A stretch of 64,000 nt of DNA, taken from NCBI GenBank assembly GCA_021811085.1, contig JAJZPQ010000005.1:1-64000 (forward strand). The letters are read 5' to 3'. Position numbers and translations under genes: made by a program. How positions within the stretch are numbered: the stretch's first letter is position 1; each line of letters starts with the position of its first letter. Shown here in pieces: positions 54,772-62,969 of this stretch. Below the pieces are notes generated by a model. That model had not been told where the DNA came from, ran no database searches, and was given only the letters and a program-made list of their open reading frames with translations. Origin of the DNA: Pseudomonadota bacterium (GTDB lineage: Bacteria > Pseudomonadota > Gammaproteobacteria > Burkholderiales > SG8-39).

Positions 54772-55686
54772 CTATACGACGTGGTCGGGCGCGAGAGCGC
54801 AGGGCTGGGGACCGTCGCCGGTCTCGACTTGAATCGTGGCGTGGCCGACGCCGTAGCGCTCGCGCAATTCATCCGCGACTTGCGCAATGAAACGGTCGCT
54901 GGGGTGGCCTTGCGGCATGACCAGGTGCACCGTCAGCGCGGTCTCGGTCGTGCTCATGCCCCAGATATGCAAGTCGTGGAACTCGGATACCCCGCCCAGT
55001 CCGGAAAAGTAGCTGCGGATCTGCGCATCATCGATGCGCGGCGGCACGGCATGCAGCGAAAGGTTCAGCGAATCGCGCAGCAGGCCCCATGTGCTGCCGA
55101 TGATGACCGCGGCGATGACCAGACTCATCATCGGATCGAGCCAGGTCCAGCCGCTGTAAAGTATCCCCAGGCCGGCGAGCACCACGCCGAGGGAGACGGC
55201 CGCATCGGCCGCCATATGCAGGAACGCGCCCCTCACATTCAGATCGTGCTCGCGCCCGCGCAGGAACAGCAGCGCGGTTATGGTATTGACCACGATCCCG
55301 CACAGGGCCACCCAGATGACGGTCATGGTGGCGACCGGAACCGGGTTCAGCAGGCGCTGCACCGCCTCGACGGCAATGCCGCCCACCACCAGCATCAGCA
55401 GCATCGCGTTGACGAGCGCGGCGAGGATGGAGGAGCTGCCCAGGCCGTAGGTGAAGCGGCGCGACGGCCGGCGCCGGCCGAGCACGCTCGCGCCCCAGGC
55501 CAGCGCCAGCGCCAGCACATCGCTCAGGTTATGGCCGGCGTCGGCCAACAGCGCCATCGAATGCGACAGCACCCCGTACACCGATTCGATCGCGACGAAC
55601 GCGAGGTTGAGCGCAATCCCTAGCGCGAAGGCGCGGTCGTGTCCGGGATGCCCGTGCGCGTGATGGTGCTGATGTTCGTGTTCCAT
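54772..55686 (-). CDS. Cation diffusion facilitator metal exporter (ZitB/CzcD-like)
   Basis: Inner-membrane Zn/Co/Cd:proton antiporter of 304 residues. The first residues are a histidine-rich metal-binding tail (HEHQHHHAHGHPGHD). The transport-site motifs are in helix 2 (LADAGHNLSDVLALALAW, HxxxD) and helix 5 (HMAADAAVSLGVV). Six membrane segments precede a cytoplasmic C-terminal domain (HDLHIWGMSTTETALTVHLV) of the usual CDF form. It has no coding neighbour on its strand. It adds a second metal-export system to the window beside the Cus operon. Confidence 0.93.
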   Translation of the reverse strand: MEHEHQHHHAHGHPGHDRAFALGIALNLAFVAIESVYGVLSHSMALLADAGHNLSDVLALALAWGASVLGRRRPSRRFTYGLGSSSILAALVNAMLLMLVVGGIAVEAVQRLLNPVPVATMTVIWVALCGIVVNTITALLFLRGREHDLNVRGAFLHMAADAAVSLGVVLAGLGILYSGWTWLDPMMSLVIAAVIIGSTWGLLRDSLNLSLHAVPPRIDDAQIRSYFSGLGGVSEFHDLHIWGMSTTETALTVHLVMPQGHPSDRFIAQVADELRERYGVGHATIQVETGDGPQPCALAPDHVV

Positions 55687-55799
55687 TTTTCTGCGTTCTG
55701 CCGGCGACGCGACAATGTGACATATTTTGCGCTGCTTGTCCGGACCGCGCGCGCGGCAGCTGCGTTGACCGAAAGCGCCAATCTGATAAGCTTTGCCGC

Positions 55800-56771
55800 A
55801 TGAGCGAGCGCAAGCAGATCGGCATTATCAGTTTGGGCGTGATGGGCCAGCGCATGCTGGCGCGTCTGGCGGAGCATGCGCGCGCGCGGGCGCTCGTGGC
55901 CTGGGACCCGAATCCGGCAGCGGTGGCCGCAGTGCGGGCGCGCTATCCCGACCTCAGCATCGCGGCGACGGCGGCGGAGGTGATCGGGACACCTGGGCTC
56001 GACTGCCTCTACATCGCTTCGCCGCCGGCGAGCCATCTCGCCTACGCGCAGCAGGGCTTCGATGCGGGGCTGGCCGTGTTCAGCGAAAAGCCGCTCACCG
56101 TCGATTTCGCCGCGGGCCGCAAGGCGATCGAGCGCATCGAAACCGAGCGCCGCCGTGCCGCCGTCAATTTCTCGCTCGCGTCCTCGCCCGGCCTCGCAGC
56201 GATGCAGGCGGCGATCACGGACGCATCCATCGGCAAGCCGCAGCGGGTCGAAATCGAACTCGCGTTCGAGCGTTGGCCGCGCAGCTGGCAGGCGGGGGCC
56301 GGTCGCTGGCTGGCCGAACGCGCCGAAGGCGGCTTTGCGCGCGAAGTGCTGTCGCACTTCATTTTCGTGCTGCAGCGCGCGCTGGGGCCGGCGACGGTGG
56401 AGGAGGCGAAGCCCGACTACCCGGCCGACGGCGTGAGTTCCGAGCGCGCGCTGACGGCGCGGCTGCAGGCGGGCGGGCTGCCGGTGACGATAGCAGCGCG
56501 GGTCGGCGGCAGTCATCCCGATTTCAACCGCATGACGCTCAGCGGAACGGCGGGCGCGCTCGAGATCCACGACTGGTTCGGATTGCGCCGGCGCAGCGGC
56601 GACGGCGACTGGATTGCACTGGGGACGGCGCAGGGCAACCGCCAGATCGGACAAACGGCACAGCTCGATCAGCTGGCGGCGATGATAGCCGGGGAAGCGC
56701 ATACGCTGCCCAGCTTCGCCGAGGCCCTCGCGGTTCAGCAAACGATCGAGGCCATACTCCAGGGGCGTTAG
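55800..56771 (+). CDS. Gfo/Idh/MocA-family NAD(P) oxidoreductase
   Basis: Oxidoreductase of 323 residues. The N-terminal Rossmann segment is IGIISLGVMGQRMLARLAEH, with IASPPASHLAYAQQGFDAGL and the family signature FSEKPLTVDF, whose lysine is catalytic. The C-terminal alpha/beta domain binds a sugar or cyclic substrate that is not identifiable. It is divergent from the CDF gene and 76 bases upstream of the large hypothetical gene on the same strand. No operon partner suggests a pathway. Confidence 0.82.
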   Translation: MSERKQIGIISLGVMGQRMLARLAEHARARALVAWDPNPAAVAAVRARYPDLSIAATAAEVIGTPGLDCLYIASPPASHLAYAQQGFDAGLAVFSEKPLTVDFAAGRKAIERIETERRRAAVNFSLASSPGLAAMQAAITDASIGKPQRVEIELAFERWPRSWQAGAGRWLAERAEGGFAREVLSHFIFVLQRALGPATVEEAKPDYPADGVSSERALTARLQAGGLPVTIAARVGGSHPDFNRMTLSGTAGALEIHDWFGLRRRSGDGDWIALGTAQGNRQIGQTAQLDQLAAMIAGEAHTLPSFAEALAVQQTIEAILQGR

Positions 56772-56847
56772 CCCGGGCCCCGGTCGGGCAAGGCCCAAAT
56801 ACACTCTCAACTGCTGGCGCAATGCGGGCTGGCGATTGGTCGGATTC

Positions 56848-58509
56848 ATGGCGACGAGGCTGCTGCGCGAGCTGGAACGCTCGAAGGATCACTACGGCGC
56901 CGGCAGCGCCGCAGCGAAACTCGCGCTGCTTGTGCGGCTGGCTCGCGCCGATCTGCGTTCGGCGCGCGCGCTGCGGCGGCTGCACGAACTGCTGTGTTTC
57001 CTGCGCGCCTATCCGGACGACGCGCGCCTGCTGCTGCAGGTGGAGCGCATGCTTGCGCGCTTTGCGCGGCGGCCCGATCTGCGGCGCGCGCGCGACGCGC
57101 TTGCCGATACGGGGATCGCGGGCACGGCCATCCACTACCGTTTTTTCTGGTCCACGCTGCGCTGGCTCGCGCGGCGCTGGCCGCAGCGCCTGCTCATCGA
57201 TCGCAGCGAAGCCGAGGTCGAGGACAGGCTCGCGGCGGCGCTGCCGCTGCTGGTGAGCTGGGCCGAGGCCGCGACGCTGAAGCGGCTGGATGCGCCCGCA
57301 TTCGCGGCGCTCGACCAATTGCGCGCGCGCGGCGAGAGCGCCGCCGCCTTTCTCGCGCGCCGCATAGCGGCCATGCCGGGCGACAGCTTCACGCGCGAAG
57401 CGTTTCACGACGCGCTCGATCTGAGTTACGTACTCGAGCCCGGGCCGGACACGCCCGCGCGCACCAGCGCCAGGCACCTTGCGGCGCCGATCGCGTTTCA
57501 ACATGCGCCCTTGCGCCGTGCGCGCCCGGACCTGCGCGCGGAACTCGGCCGCCTGTATCGCGGCGTGCGCCGCGCGTCTGCGCGCGAAGGCGAGCAATTG
57601 ATCGAACTGGCGCGCAGCGCGATGGTGACGCGTTCGCGCGATCTGGACGCATTCGCCTACGGCAATGCGCGCGACGTGCGCCTGGTCGACGACGACGGCG
57701 GCTTGGCGTTTGCGCTGATCGGCGTCATCAATGAGCGCCGCGCCTTGATTCCCGCGACCTGCGGCTACCTGATCCTGCATAACGGCGTGCCGATCGGCTA
57801 CGGCGAGGCGTTCGTGATCGGACGTTCGGCCAGCATGACGTTCAATGTTTTCGAGAGCTTTCGCGGCGGCGAAGCCGCCCATACCTTTGCCCGCACCCTG
57901 GCGATGGTGCGGCATATGTTCGGCGCCGAGTCCTTCAGCCTCGATCCGTATCAGCTCGGCCAGGGCAACGACGAGGCGATCGCTTCGGGCGCGTGGTGGT
58001 TCTATTACAAACTCGGATTCCGGCCGCTCGCCGCAGATGCGCGCCGGCTGCTGCGCCTGGAATTGGCGCGCATGCGCGCTGACCCGGGCCACCGCTCGAG
58101 CGCGGCTACGCTGCGCGCTCTGGCCGAATCGCATCTGCTGTTCGATTTCGACCGCGCACGCAGGCCGAGCCTGCCGCCGCTGGCGGCGCCGGGCTTGCGC
58201 GTGAGCGCGGGCCTCGCGGCGCGCGCAAGGGAAGGGCGCGAGCGCGTGCTCGCCGAATGCAGCCGCGAGGCACTGCGCCTTACCGGCCTGCGCTCGCTGC
58301 GCGGCTTTTCCGCGGGCGAGCGCCTGGCGTGGCAGCGCTGGAGCCCGGTAGTCGTGTTTGCGCTGCCACGGGTGTCGCGCTGGAGTCTCGCCGAGCGGCG
58401 CGAACTCGCGCGCGTGATCCGCGCCAAGGGTGGGCGCGACGAGGCCGAGTTTCTCGCGCGCTACGCCGCGCATCCCAAACTGGAGCGTGCGCTGTTGGGG
58501 AAGCGCTGA
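56848..58509 (+). CDS. Large hypothetical protein with GNAT-like C-terminal half
   Basis: Protein of 553 residues from ATG 56848; not recognised as a named family. The N-terminal 270 residues are Arg/Ala/Leu-rich helices resembling TPR- or HEAT-like solenoids. Residues about 280-430 look like an acyltransferase-type fold: PATCGYLILHNGVPIGYGEA, FNVFESFRGGEAAHTFARTL, and GAWWFYYKLGFRPL, which is like the C-terminal GNAT strand. The rest is again helical and basic. No signal peptide or membrane segment. The codon third positions are strongly GC, as in neighbouring genes, so it is likely native and expressed. Function unknown; N-acetyltransferase activity is only a suggestion. Confidence 0.7.
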   Translation: MATRLLRELERSKDHYGAGSAAAKLALLVRLARADLRSARALRRLHELLCFLRAYPDDARLLLQVERMLARFARRPDLRRARDALADTGIAGTAIHYRFFWSTLRWLARRWPQRLLIDRSEAEVEDRLAAALPLLVSWAEAATLKRLDAPAFAALDQLRARGESAAAFLARRIAAMPGDSFTREAFHDALDLSYVLEPGPDTPARTSARHLAAPIAFQHAPLRRARPDLRAELGRLYRGVRRASAREGEQLIELARSAMVTRSRDLDAFAYGNARDVRLVDDDGGLAFALIGVINERRALIPATCGYLILHNGVPIGYGEAFVIGRSASMTFNVFESFRGGEAAHTFARTLAMVRHMFGAESFSLDPYQLGQGNDEAIASGAWWFYYKLGFRPLAADARRLLRLELARMRADPGHRSSAATLRALAESHLLFDFDRARRPSLPPLAAPGLRVSAGLAARAREGRERVLAECSREALRLTGLRSLRGFSAGERLAWQRWSPVVVFALPRVSRWSLAERRELARVIRAKGGRDEAEFLARYAAHPKLERALLGKR

Positions 58510-58550
58510 GTTTGCGTAAGCAGCGTCTCAACAGTTGTCGTGTGCCGGCA

Positions 58551-58733
58551 GTTGCGCGCTGCGCGCGCCAACCGTGTTTGCTGTGGGGATATGAAGCGCA
58601 TCCGTACAGCAAACACGGTTACGTTAACACCAAGCATATGGTGCGGGTTTTATACGAGCTCGTCGATCGCGCGCGGATGTGCTTTTCATCCGTGCGCTAT
58701 CGACGAGCCGCGCGGACGGCTTCTCGTCCGCGC
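58551..58733. other. Cluster of four strong hairpins between convergent genes
   Basis: The 270-base gap between two convergent genes contains consecutive inverted repeats. (1) 58551-58572, GC-rich, with a bulge. (2) Arms 58570-58584 and 58606-58620, AACCGTGTTTGCTGT and its perfect complement, 15 base pairs, 21-base loop that can itself pair GGAT/ATCC. (3) Arms 58658-58679 and 58687-58708, 22 base pairs with two mismatches and loop TGCTTTT. (4) Arms 58710-58718 and 58725-58733, GCGCGGACG and its complement, 6-base loop. No open frame of interest crosses it. It could be a set of bidirectional terminators, a structured small RNA or a palindromic mobile element remnant. Confidence 0.75.
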
Positions 58734-58779
58734 AATATCGCAATTCTGCAAAACGAGGGCGCGATTTGAGCCGACGCGT

Positions 58780-60321
58780 CTAGATCCTGAATTCGATCAG
58801 GAACGGCCCGCGCCGCGCGCAGGCGGACTTGAACACGTCGGCAAAGCCTTCCAGCGTTTCGACGCGCGTCGCTTCCACGCCCATGCCTGCGGCGAGCTTG
58901 ACCCAATCGAGTTCGGGGCGCGCCAGATCGAACAGTTCGTTCGAGGCGCGGCCCGGCTTCGCGCCCACCGAGACCAGTTCGCCGTAGAGTATTTTGTAGA
59001 TGCGGTTGGCGAACACCACGTTCACCACGTCGAGCTTCTCGCGCGCCTGCGTCCACAGCGCCTGCAGCGAATACATGCCCGCGCCGTCCGCCTGCAGGCA
59101 CACCACCTTGCGCTCGGGACAGGCGATCGCCGCGCCTGTGGCGCAGGGAAACGCGTGGCCGATCGCGCCGCCGGTATTCTGCAGCCAGTCCATGGGCGCG
59201 GCGTTGAACGTCGGCGCGAACAGCGCGCGGCCGGAGGTCACCGCGTCCTCGGCGACGATGCAGTTCTCGGGCAGCAGCGCGGCGAGCGTGCTGGCAAACG
59301 CCACGGGCTCGAACGGCCCCTGTCCGAGTTGCGGCTGTTGCTCGCCCGCGGCAATCGCCACTTGCTGCGGCGCGCCGAGTTCGTCGGCCAGCGCATTCAG
59401 CGCGGCGACTGCGTCCTGCTCCGGCCGCGCGAGTACGTGGGTGAGTGCGTCCGGCGGGGCCATGAGGCTGGGCTTGCCGGGGTAGGCGAAAAATCCCGTG
59501 GGCACCTTCGCGCCCACGAGAACGACGTGCTTGGTTCCGGCGAGCATCTTGAGCGCGGCGTCGACCGCGTAGGGAATGCGGTCCACCGGCACGCGCCCGC
59601 GCCCGCGCGCCATGCGCGACACCTGGGTGGGCGTGCGCAGTTTCGCGCCGCTGACCTGCGCCACGCGATTGGCGGCAACGAGGCCTGCTTCGGACAGCGC
59701 CTGGCCGAACAGAACCAGCATCGCGGGTTCTTTCCGACGCAGCGCTTGTGCGATCGTGCGCAAAGTGTCGGGCGCGACCGCGCTGCGCGGCGGGACCGGC
59801 AGCGGGGCGGCGACTACGCCGCCGTCGTTCCATGCAGTGTCCGCCGGCAGGATCAGCGTGGCGATTTGTCCGGGCGCGGTGTTGGCCGCCTGCACTGCAG
59901 CGGCGCTGTCCGCGCCCACCGTTGCGGAGGAGGCGCTGGTGCGCACCCAGTGGGACGTCGCGCGTGCGAGGCCCTCGGTGTCGGAAGTGAGCGGCGCGTC
60001 GAACGGCCGGTGGTAGCTCGCCTGATCGCCGACGATATTGACCATGGGCGTATGCGCGCGGCGCGCATTGTGCAGGTTGGCAATGCCGTTGGCGAAACCG
60101 GGACCGCAGTGCAGCAGCGTCGCCGCAGGTTTGCCGGCCATGCGGCCGTAGCCGTCGGCGCAGCCGGTCACCACGGTTTCGGCCATGCCGAGCACGCAGC
60201 GCATGCCCTCGACCTTGTCGAGCGCCGCGACGAAATGCATCTCGGAAGTGCCGGGATTGGCGAAACAGGTATCTACGCCGCTGGCGAGCAGCGAGCGGAC
60301 TAGGCTTTCGGCGCCGTTCAT
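58780..60321 (-). CDS. Thiamine-pyrophosphate enzyme, acetolactate synthase/decarboxylase-like
   Basis: TPP-dependent enzyme of 513 residues from ATG 60321; an ATG 23 codons upstream is also open. The N-terminal PYR domain has FANPGTSEMHFVAALD and the activating glutamate in VLGMAETVVTGCADGYGRMA. The C-terminal PP domain has the Mg/TPP motif LQADGAGMYSLQALWTQARE, with NRIYKIL at its end. The usual GDG reads ADG here. A third central domain is present. It belongs to the group of acetolactate-synthase-large-subunit-like proteins of unknown substrate, related to benzoylformate decarboxylase. It has no small subunit next to it, so it is unlikely to be the biosynthetic acetolactate synthase. Confidence 0.82.
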   Translation of the reverse strand: MNGAESLVRSLLASGVDTCFANPGTSEMHFVAALDKVEGMRCVLGMAETVVTGCADGYGRMAGKPAATLLHCGPGFANGIANLHNARRAHTPMVNIVGDQASYHRPFDAPLTSDTEGLARATSHWVRTSASSATVGADSAAAVQAANTAPGQIATLILPADTAWNDGGVVAAPLPVPPRSAVAPDTLRTIAQALRRKEPAMLVLFGQALSEAGLVAANRVAQVSGAKLRTPTQVSRMARGRGRVPVDRIPYAVDAALKMLAGTKHVVLVGAKVPTGFFAYPGKPSLMAPPDALTHVLARPEQDAVAALNALADELGAPQQVAIAAGEQQPQLGQGPFEPVAFASTLAALLPENCIVAEDAVTSGRALFAPTFNAAPMDWLQNTGGAIGHAFPCATGAAIACPERKVVCLQADGAGMYSLQALWTQAREKLDVVNVVFANRIYKILYGELVSVGAKPGRASNELFDLARPELDWVKLAAGMGVEATRVETLEGFADVFKSACARRGPFLIEFRI

Positions 60322-60513
60322 GGGAAAGATCCGTTCGAGTATGAGATTGGGAACGCCAAGCAGTGCGGCGTTTGGCGAATATAGGCGCATAGGCTACGTG
60401 GCCTCGGCCCTAACATCAACCGCGGCGGAACGAGTAAACTGCCCATCCCCGTCCGGTGCAAAAACCCGCAGTCATTTAAGTATGGTCTGGCTCAAACACA
60501 GCGTGCTCGGAGC

Positions 60514-62181
60514 ATGAGCGATCTGCGGGCGCTGCTCGCCCTGGCCGCGCCGCAGCGCGCGCTGCTCGCGCTCGGCACGGTGCTGATGCTGCTCGAGAGC
60601 GCGGCGGCGCTGCTGGTGCCCTGGGCCGGCGGTTTGTTGACCGAGGCCATGCTGCGCTCCGCCGAGCCGACGCCGGGCGGCGCAGCAGCGGCCGGCGTCG
60701 GCGTCGTACTCGCAGGCATGCTGGGCTTATTCGCGCTGCAGGCGCTGCTCAAGTTCGGCAACACCTATATCCTCGAAAATGCGGCCGACAGGATCGTCTC
60801 CGACCTGAAGATCAGGCTGTACGATCATCTGCAGGCGCTGCCCCTGACCTACTATCACGAGCGGCGCCTGGGCGATACGCTCGCGCTGCTCACCAACGAC
60901 GTCTATGTCCTGAGCGGTTTCATGAGCGGTACGGCGCTAGCGCTGGTGCCGCTGCTGTTCACCGCGAGCGGGGCGGTGATGCTGATGTTTGGCATCCGAC
61001 CCGCCTTGGCGCTGTCGGCAGTGATCCTCATCCCTGTGTTTTATCTGCTGACTAAAGTCGTCGGCCGCCGCATCCGGCCGCTCGCGGCGCAACTGCAGGA
61101 GGAGTACGCGACTGCGATTGCTATCGCCCAGGAAAACCTGAGCATGCTGCCAGCGATAAAAACCTTCACGCGCGAAGCGCAGGAATCAGCGCGTTACCGC
61201 GAGCAGATCGGCCGCGTTTTTCAATTGAACGTAAGGCAGCGCCGAATCTACGCGGCGCTGGAGCCGGCGTCGCAACTCATCGCGGCAGCAGGCATCGTGC
61301 TGGTGCTGGCGCTGGCGAGCTCGGATCTGGGGGAAGGCAGGCTGCTGCCCTCGCAATTGGTGAGTTTCCTGCTGTACGCGGCCTTGCTTACGCGCCCGGT
61401 TGCCGGGCTCGCCGATGTTTACGGCCGCACGCAAATGGCGCGGGGCGCATTCGCCAGGCTGCAGCAGGCGATGGAAGAGCCGCCGGAAGCAGCAGGGCAT
61501 GCCGGCATCGCGCTTGCGGCGGTGCGCGGCGAGATCGAATTCCGCGCAGTGCACTTCGGCTATGGCGGCGGGCGCCCACCCGCGTTGGAGCAGCTCGACC
61601 TGCATATCGCCGCGGGCGAGACCATTGCCATCGTCGGTCCTAACGGTGCGGGCAAAAGCACGCTCGGGCATCTGCTGCTGCGCCTGCATCTGCCGTCCGC
61701 GGGGCAGATCCTGATCGACGGCGTCGACATCGCTGGCGTGTCGCTCGCGAGCCTGCGCCGCCAGATCGGCGTGGTGCCGCAGCATGTGCTGCTGTTCAAC
61801 GCTTCGGTGCGCGACAACATCGCCTACGGGCGGCCCGATCCCAGCCAGGCCGAAATCGAAAGCGCGGCCGTTGCCGCCCGGGCCCACGATTTCATCACGG
61901 CCCTGCCCCAGGGCTACGATACGCTGATCGGCGATCGCGGCGTGAAGCTCTCGGGCGGGCAACAGCAGCGCCTCTCGCTCGCGCGCGCGCTGCTCAAGGA
62001 CCCGGCCATCCTGATACTCGACGAAGCCACGGCGATGTTCGATCCTGCGGGCGAAGCGGAATTTCTGCATGCCTGCCGCGATGCGCTCCGGCGCCGCACG
62101 GTGCTGCTGATCACGCATCGGCCGGCGAGCCTGGCGGTGGCGGACCGGGTCGTGCGATTGGATCAGGGGCGGATAATCTAG
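60514..62181 (+). CDS. ABC-type exporter, fused permease and ATPase
   Basis: Half-transporter of 555 residues that works as a dimer. Residues about 1-310 are the six-helix exporter domain (ALLALGTVLMLLESAAALLV, then LPLTYYHERRLGDTLALLTN). The ATPase has Walker A VGPNGAGKSTLG, signature LSGGQQQRLSLARALL, Walker B ILILDEATAMFD and switch histidine LLITHRPASLAVAD. The D-loop is TAMFD where most have SALD. MsbA/lipid or peptide exporters are the nearest type; the substrate is not evident. It diverges from the TPP enzyme gene with a 192-base spacer. Confidence 0.9.
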   Translation: MSDLRALLALAAPQRALLALGTVLMLLESAAALLVPWAGGLLTEAMLRSAEPTPGGAAAAGVGVVLAGMLGLFALQALLKFGNTYILENAADRIVSDLKIRLYDHLQALPLTYYHERRLGDTLALLTNDVYVLSGFMSGTALALVPLLFTASGAVMLMFGIRPALALSAVILIPVFYLLTKVVGRRIRPLAAQLQEEYATAIAIAQENLSMLPAIKTFTREAQESARYREQIGRVFQLNVRQRRIYAALEPASQLIAAAGIVLVLALASSDLGEGRLLPSQLVSFLLYAALLTRPVAGLADVYGRTQMARGAFARLQQAMEEPPEAAGHAGIALAAVRGEIEFRAVHFGYGGGRPPALEQLDLHIAAGETIAIVGPNGAGKSTLGHLLLRLHLPSAGQILIDGVDIAGVSLASLRRQIGVVPQHVLLFNASVRDNIAYGRPDPSQAEIESAAVAARAHDFITALPQGYDTLIGDRGVKLSGGQQQRLSLARALLKDPAILILDEATAMFDPAGEAEFLHACRDALRRRTVLLITHRPASLAVADRVVRLDQGRII

Positions 62182-62225
62182 AACTGACGCAGCGCATCGG
62201 GCTAGCGCAGGTCGGAATTACGTCC

Positions 62226-62786
62226 TCAGCGCTGCATCTTCAGGAAACTGACGATGGTCTCGGCGGCCTCAAGCGCAGATGTCAGCGTGGTGTCGATGCG
62301 AATTTCCGGATTTTCCGGCGCCTCATAGGGGGAATCGATGCCGGTGAAATCCTTGAGCTCGCCGCGCCGCGCTTTTTTGTAGAGACCTTTCGGATCGCGG
62401 GCTTCCGCGACCGCGATCGGGGTATCGACAAAGATCTCGATAAACTCGCCCGGACCCACGAGGCTGCGCGCCATGGCTCGCTCACGGCGAAATGGCGAAA
62501 TGAATGCCACGATGACAATCAGCCCGGCGTCGACCATCAATGCCGCGACCTCGGCTACCCTGCGGATGTTTTCGACGCGGCCGGAGGCGCTGAATCCGAG
62601 ATCCTTGTTGAGCCCCATGCGTATATTGTCGCCATCGAGGAGATAGGTATGCCTGCCCAGGGCGTGCAGCCGCATATCGACGAGATTGGCGATGGTCGAT
62701 TTGCCTGCTGCCGATAGGCCGGTAAGCCACAGAATCCTGGCTTCCTGGCCCTTCAGGTCCGAACGGGATTTCTTGTTTACGTCCAT
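62226..62786 (-). CDS. cysC: Adenylylsulfate kinase (APS kinase)
   Basis: Phosphorylates APS to PAPS; 186 residues. The P-loop is [19 protein letters not shown], followed by [56 protein letters not shown] and the lid [20 protein letters not shown]. It stands alone: no cysD/cysN sulfate adenylyltransferase genes lie beside it. A solitary cysC is often used to supply PAPS for sulfation or sulfonation of surface molecules, but that is only a possibility. It converges on the ABC exporter, 44 bases away. Confidence 0.93.
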   Translation of the reverse strand: MDVNKKSRSDLKGQEARILWLTGLSAAGKSTIANLVDMRLHALGRHTYLLDGDNIRMGLNKDLGFSASGRVENIRRVAEVAALMVDAGLIVIVAFISPFRRERAMARSLVGPGEFIEIFVDTPIAVAEARDPKGLYKKARRGELKDFTGIDSPYEAPENPEIRIDTTLTSALEAAETIVSFLKMQR

Positions 62787-62969
62787 GGTGTGCGAGCGGA
62801 TATTATCGATTTGAAGCGGGAACCAATGCGTGGCCGCCGGATGCCTGGCGCGAACTGCGTAAGGTCTGTGGAATTGTTGTCTGCCATAATGACACAGCCC
62901 GAATCGTACTATATTGGGCCGGTCATTCTACTACCGGCGCCGGGGTAAACTGGCGCACCGAACTCATTG

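Noticed and set aside
54781-55623. Plus-strand open frame opposite the CDF transporter
   Set aside because: Antisense to a gene with intact membrane and metal-site motifs; no domain of its own.
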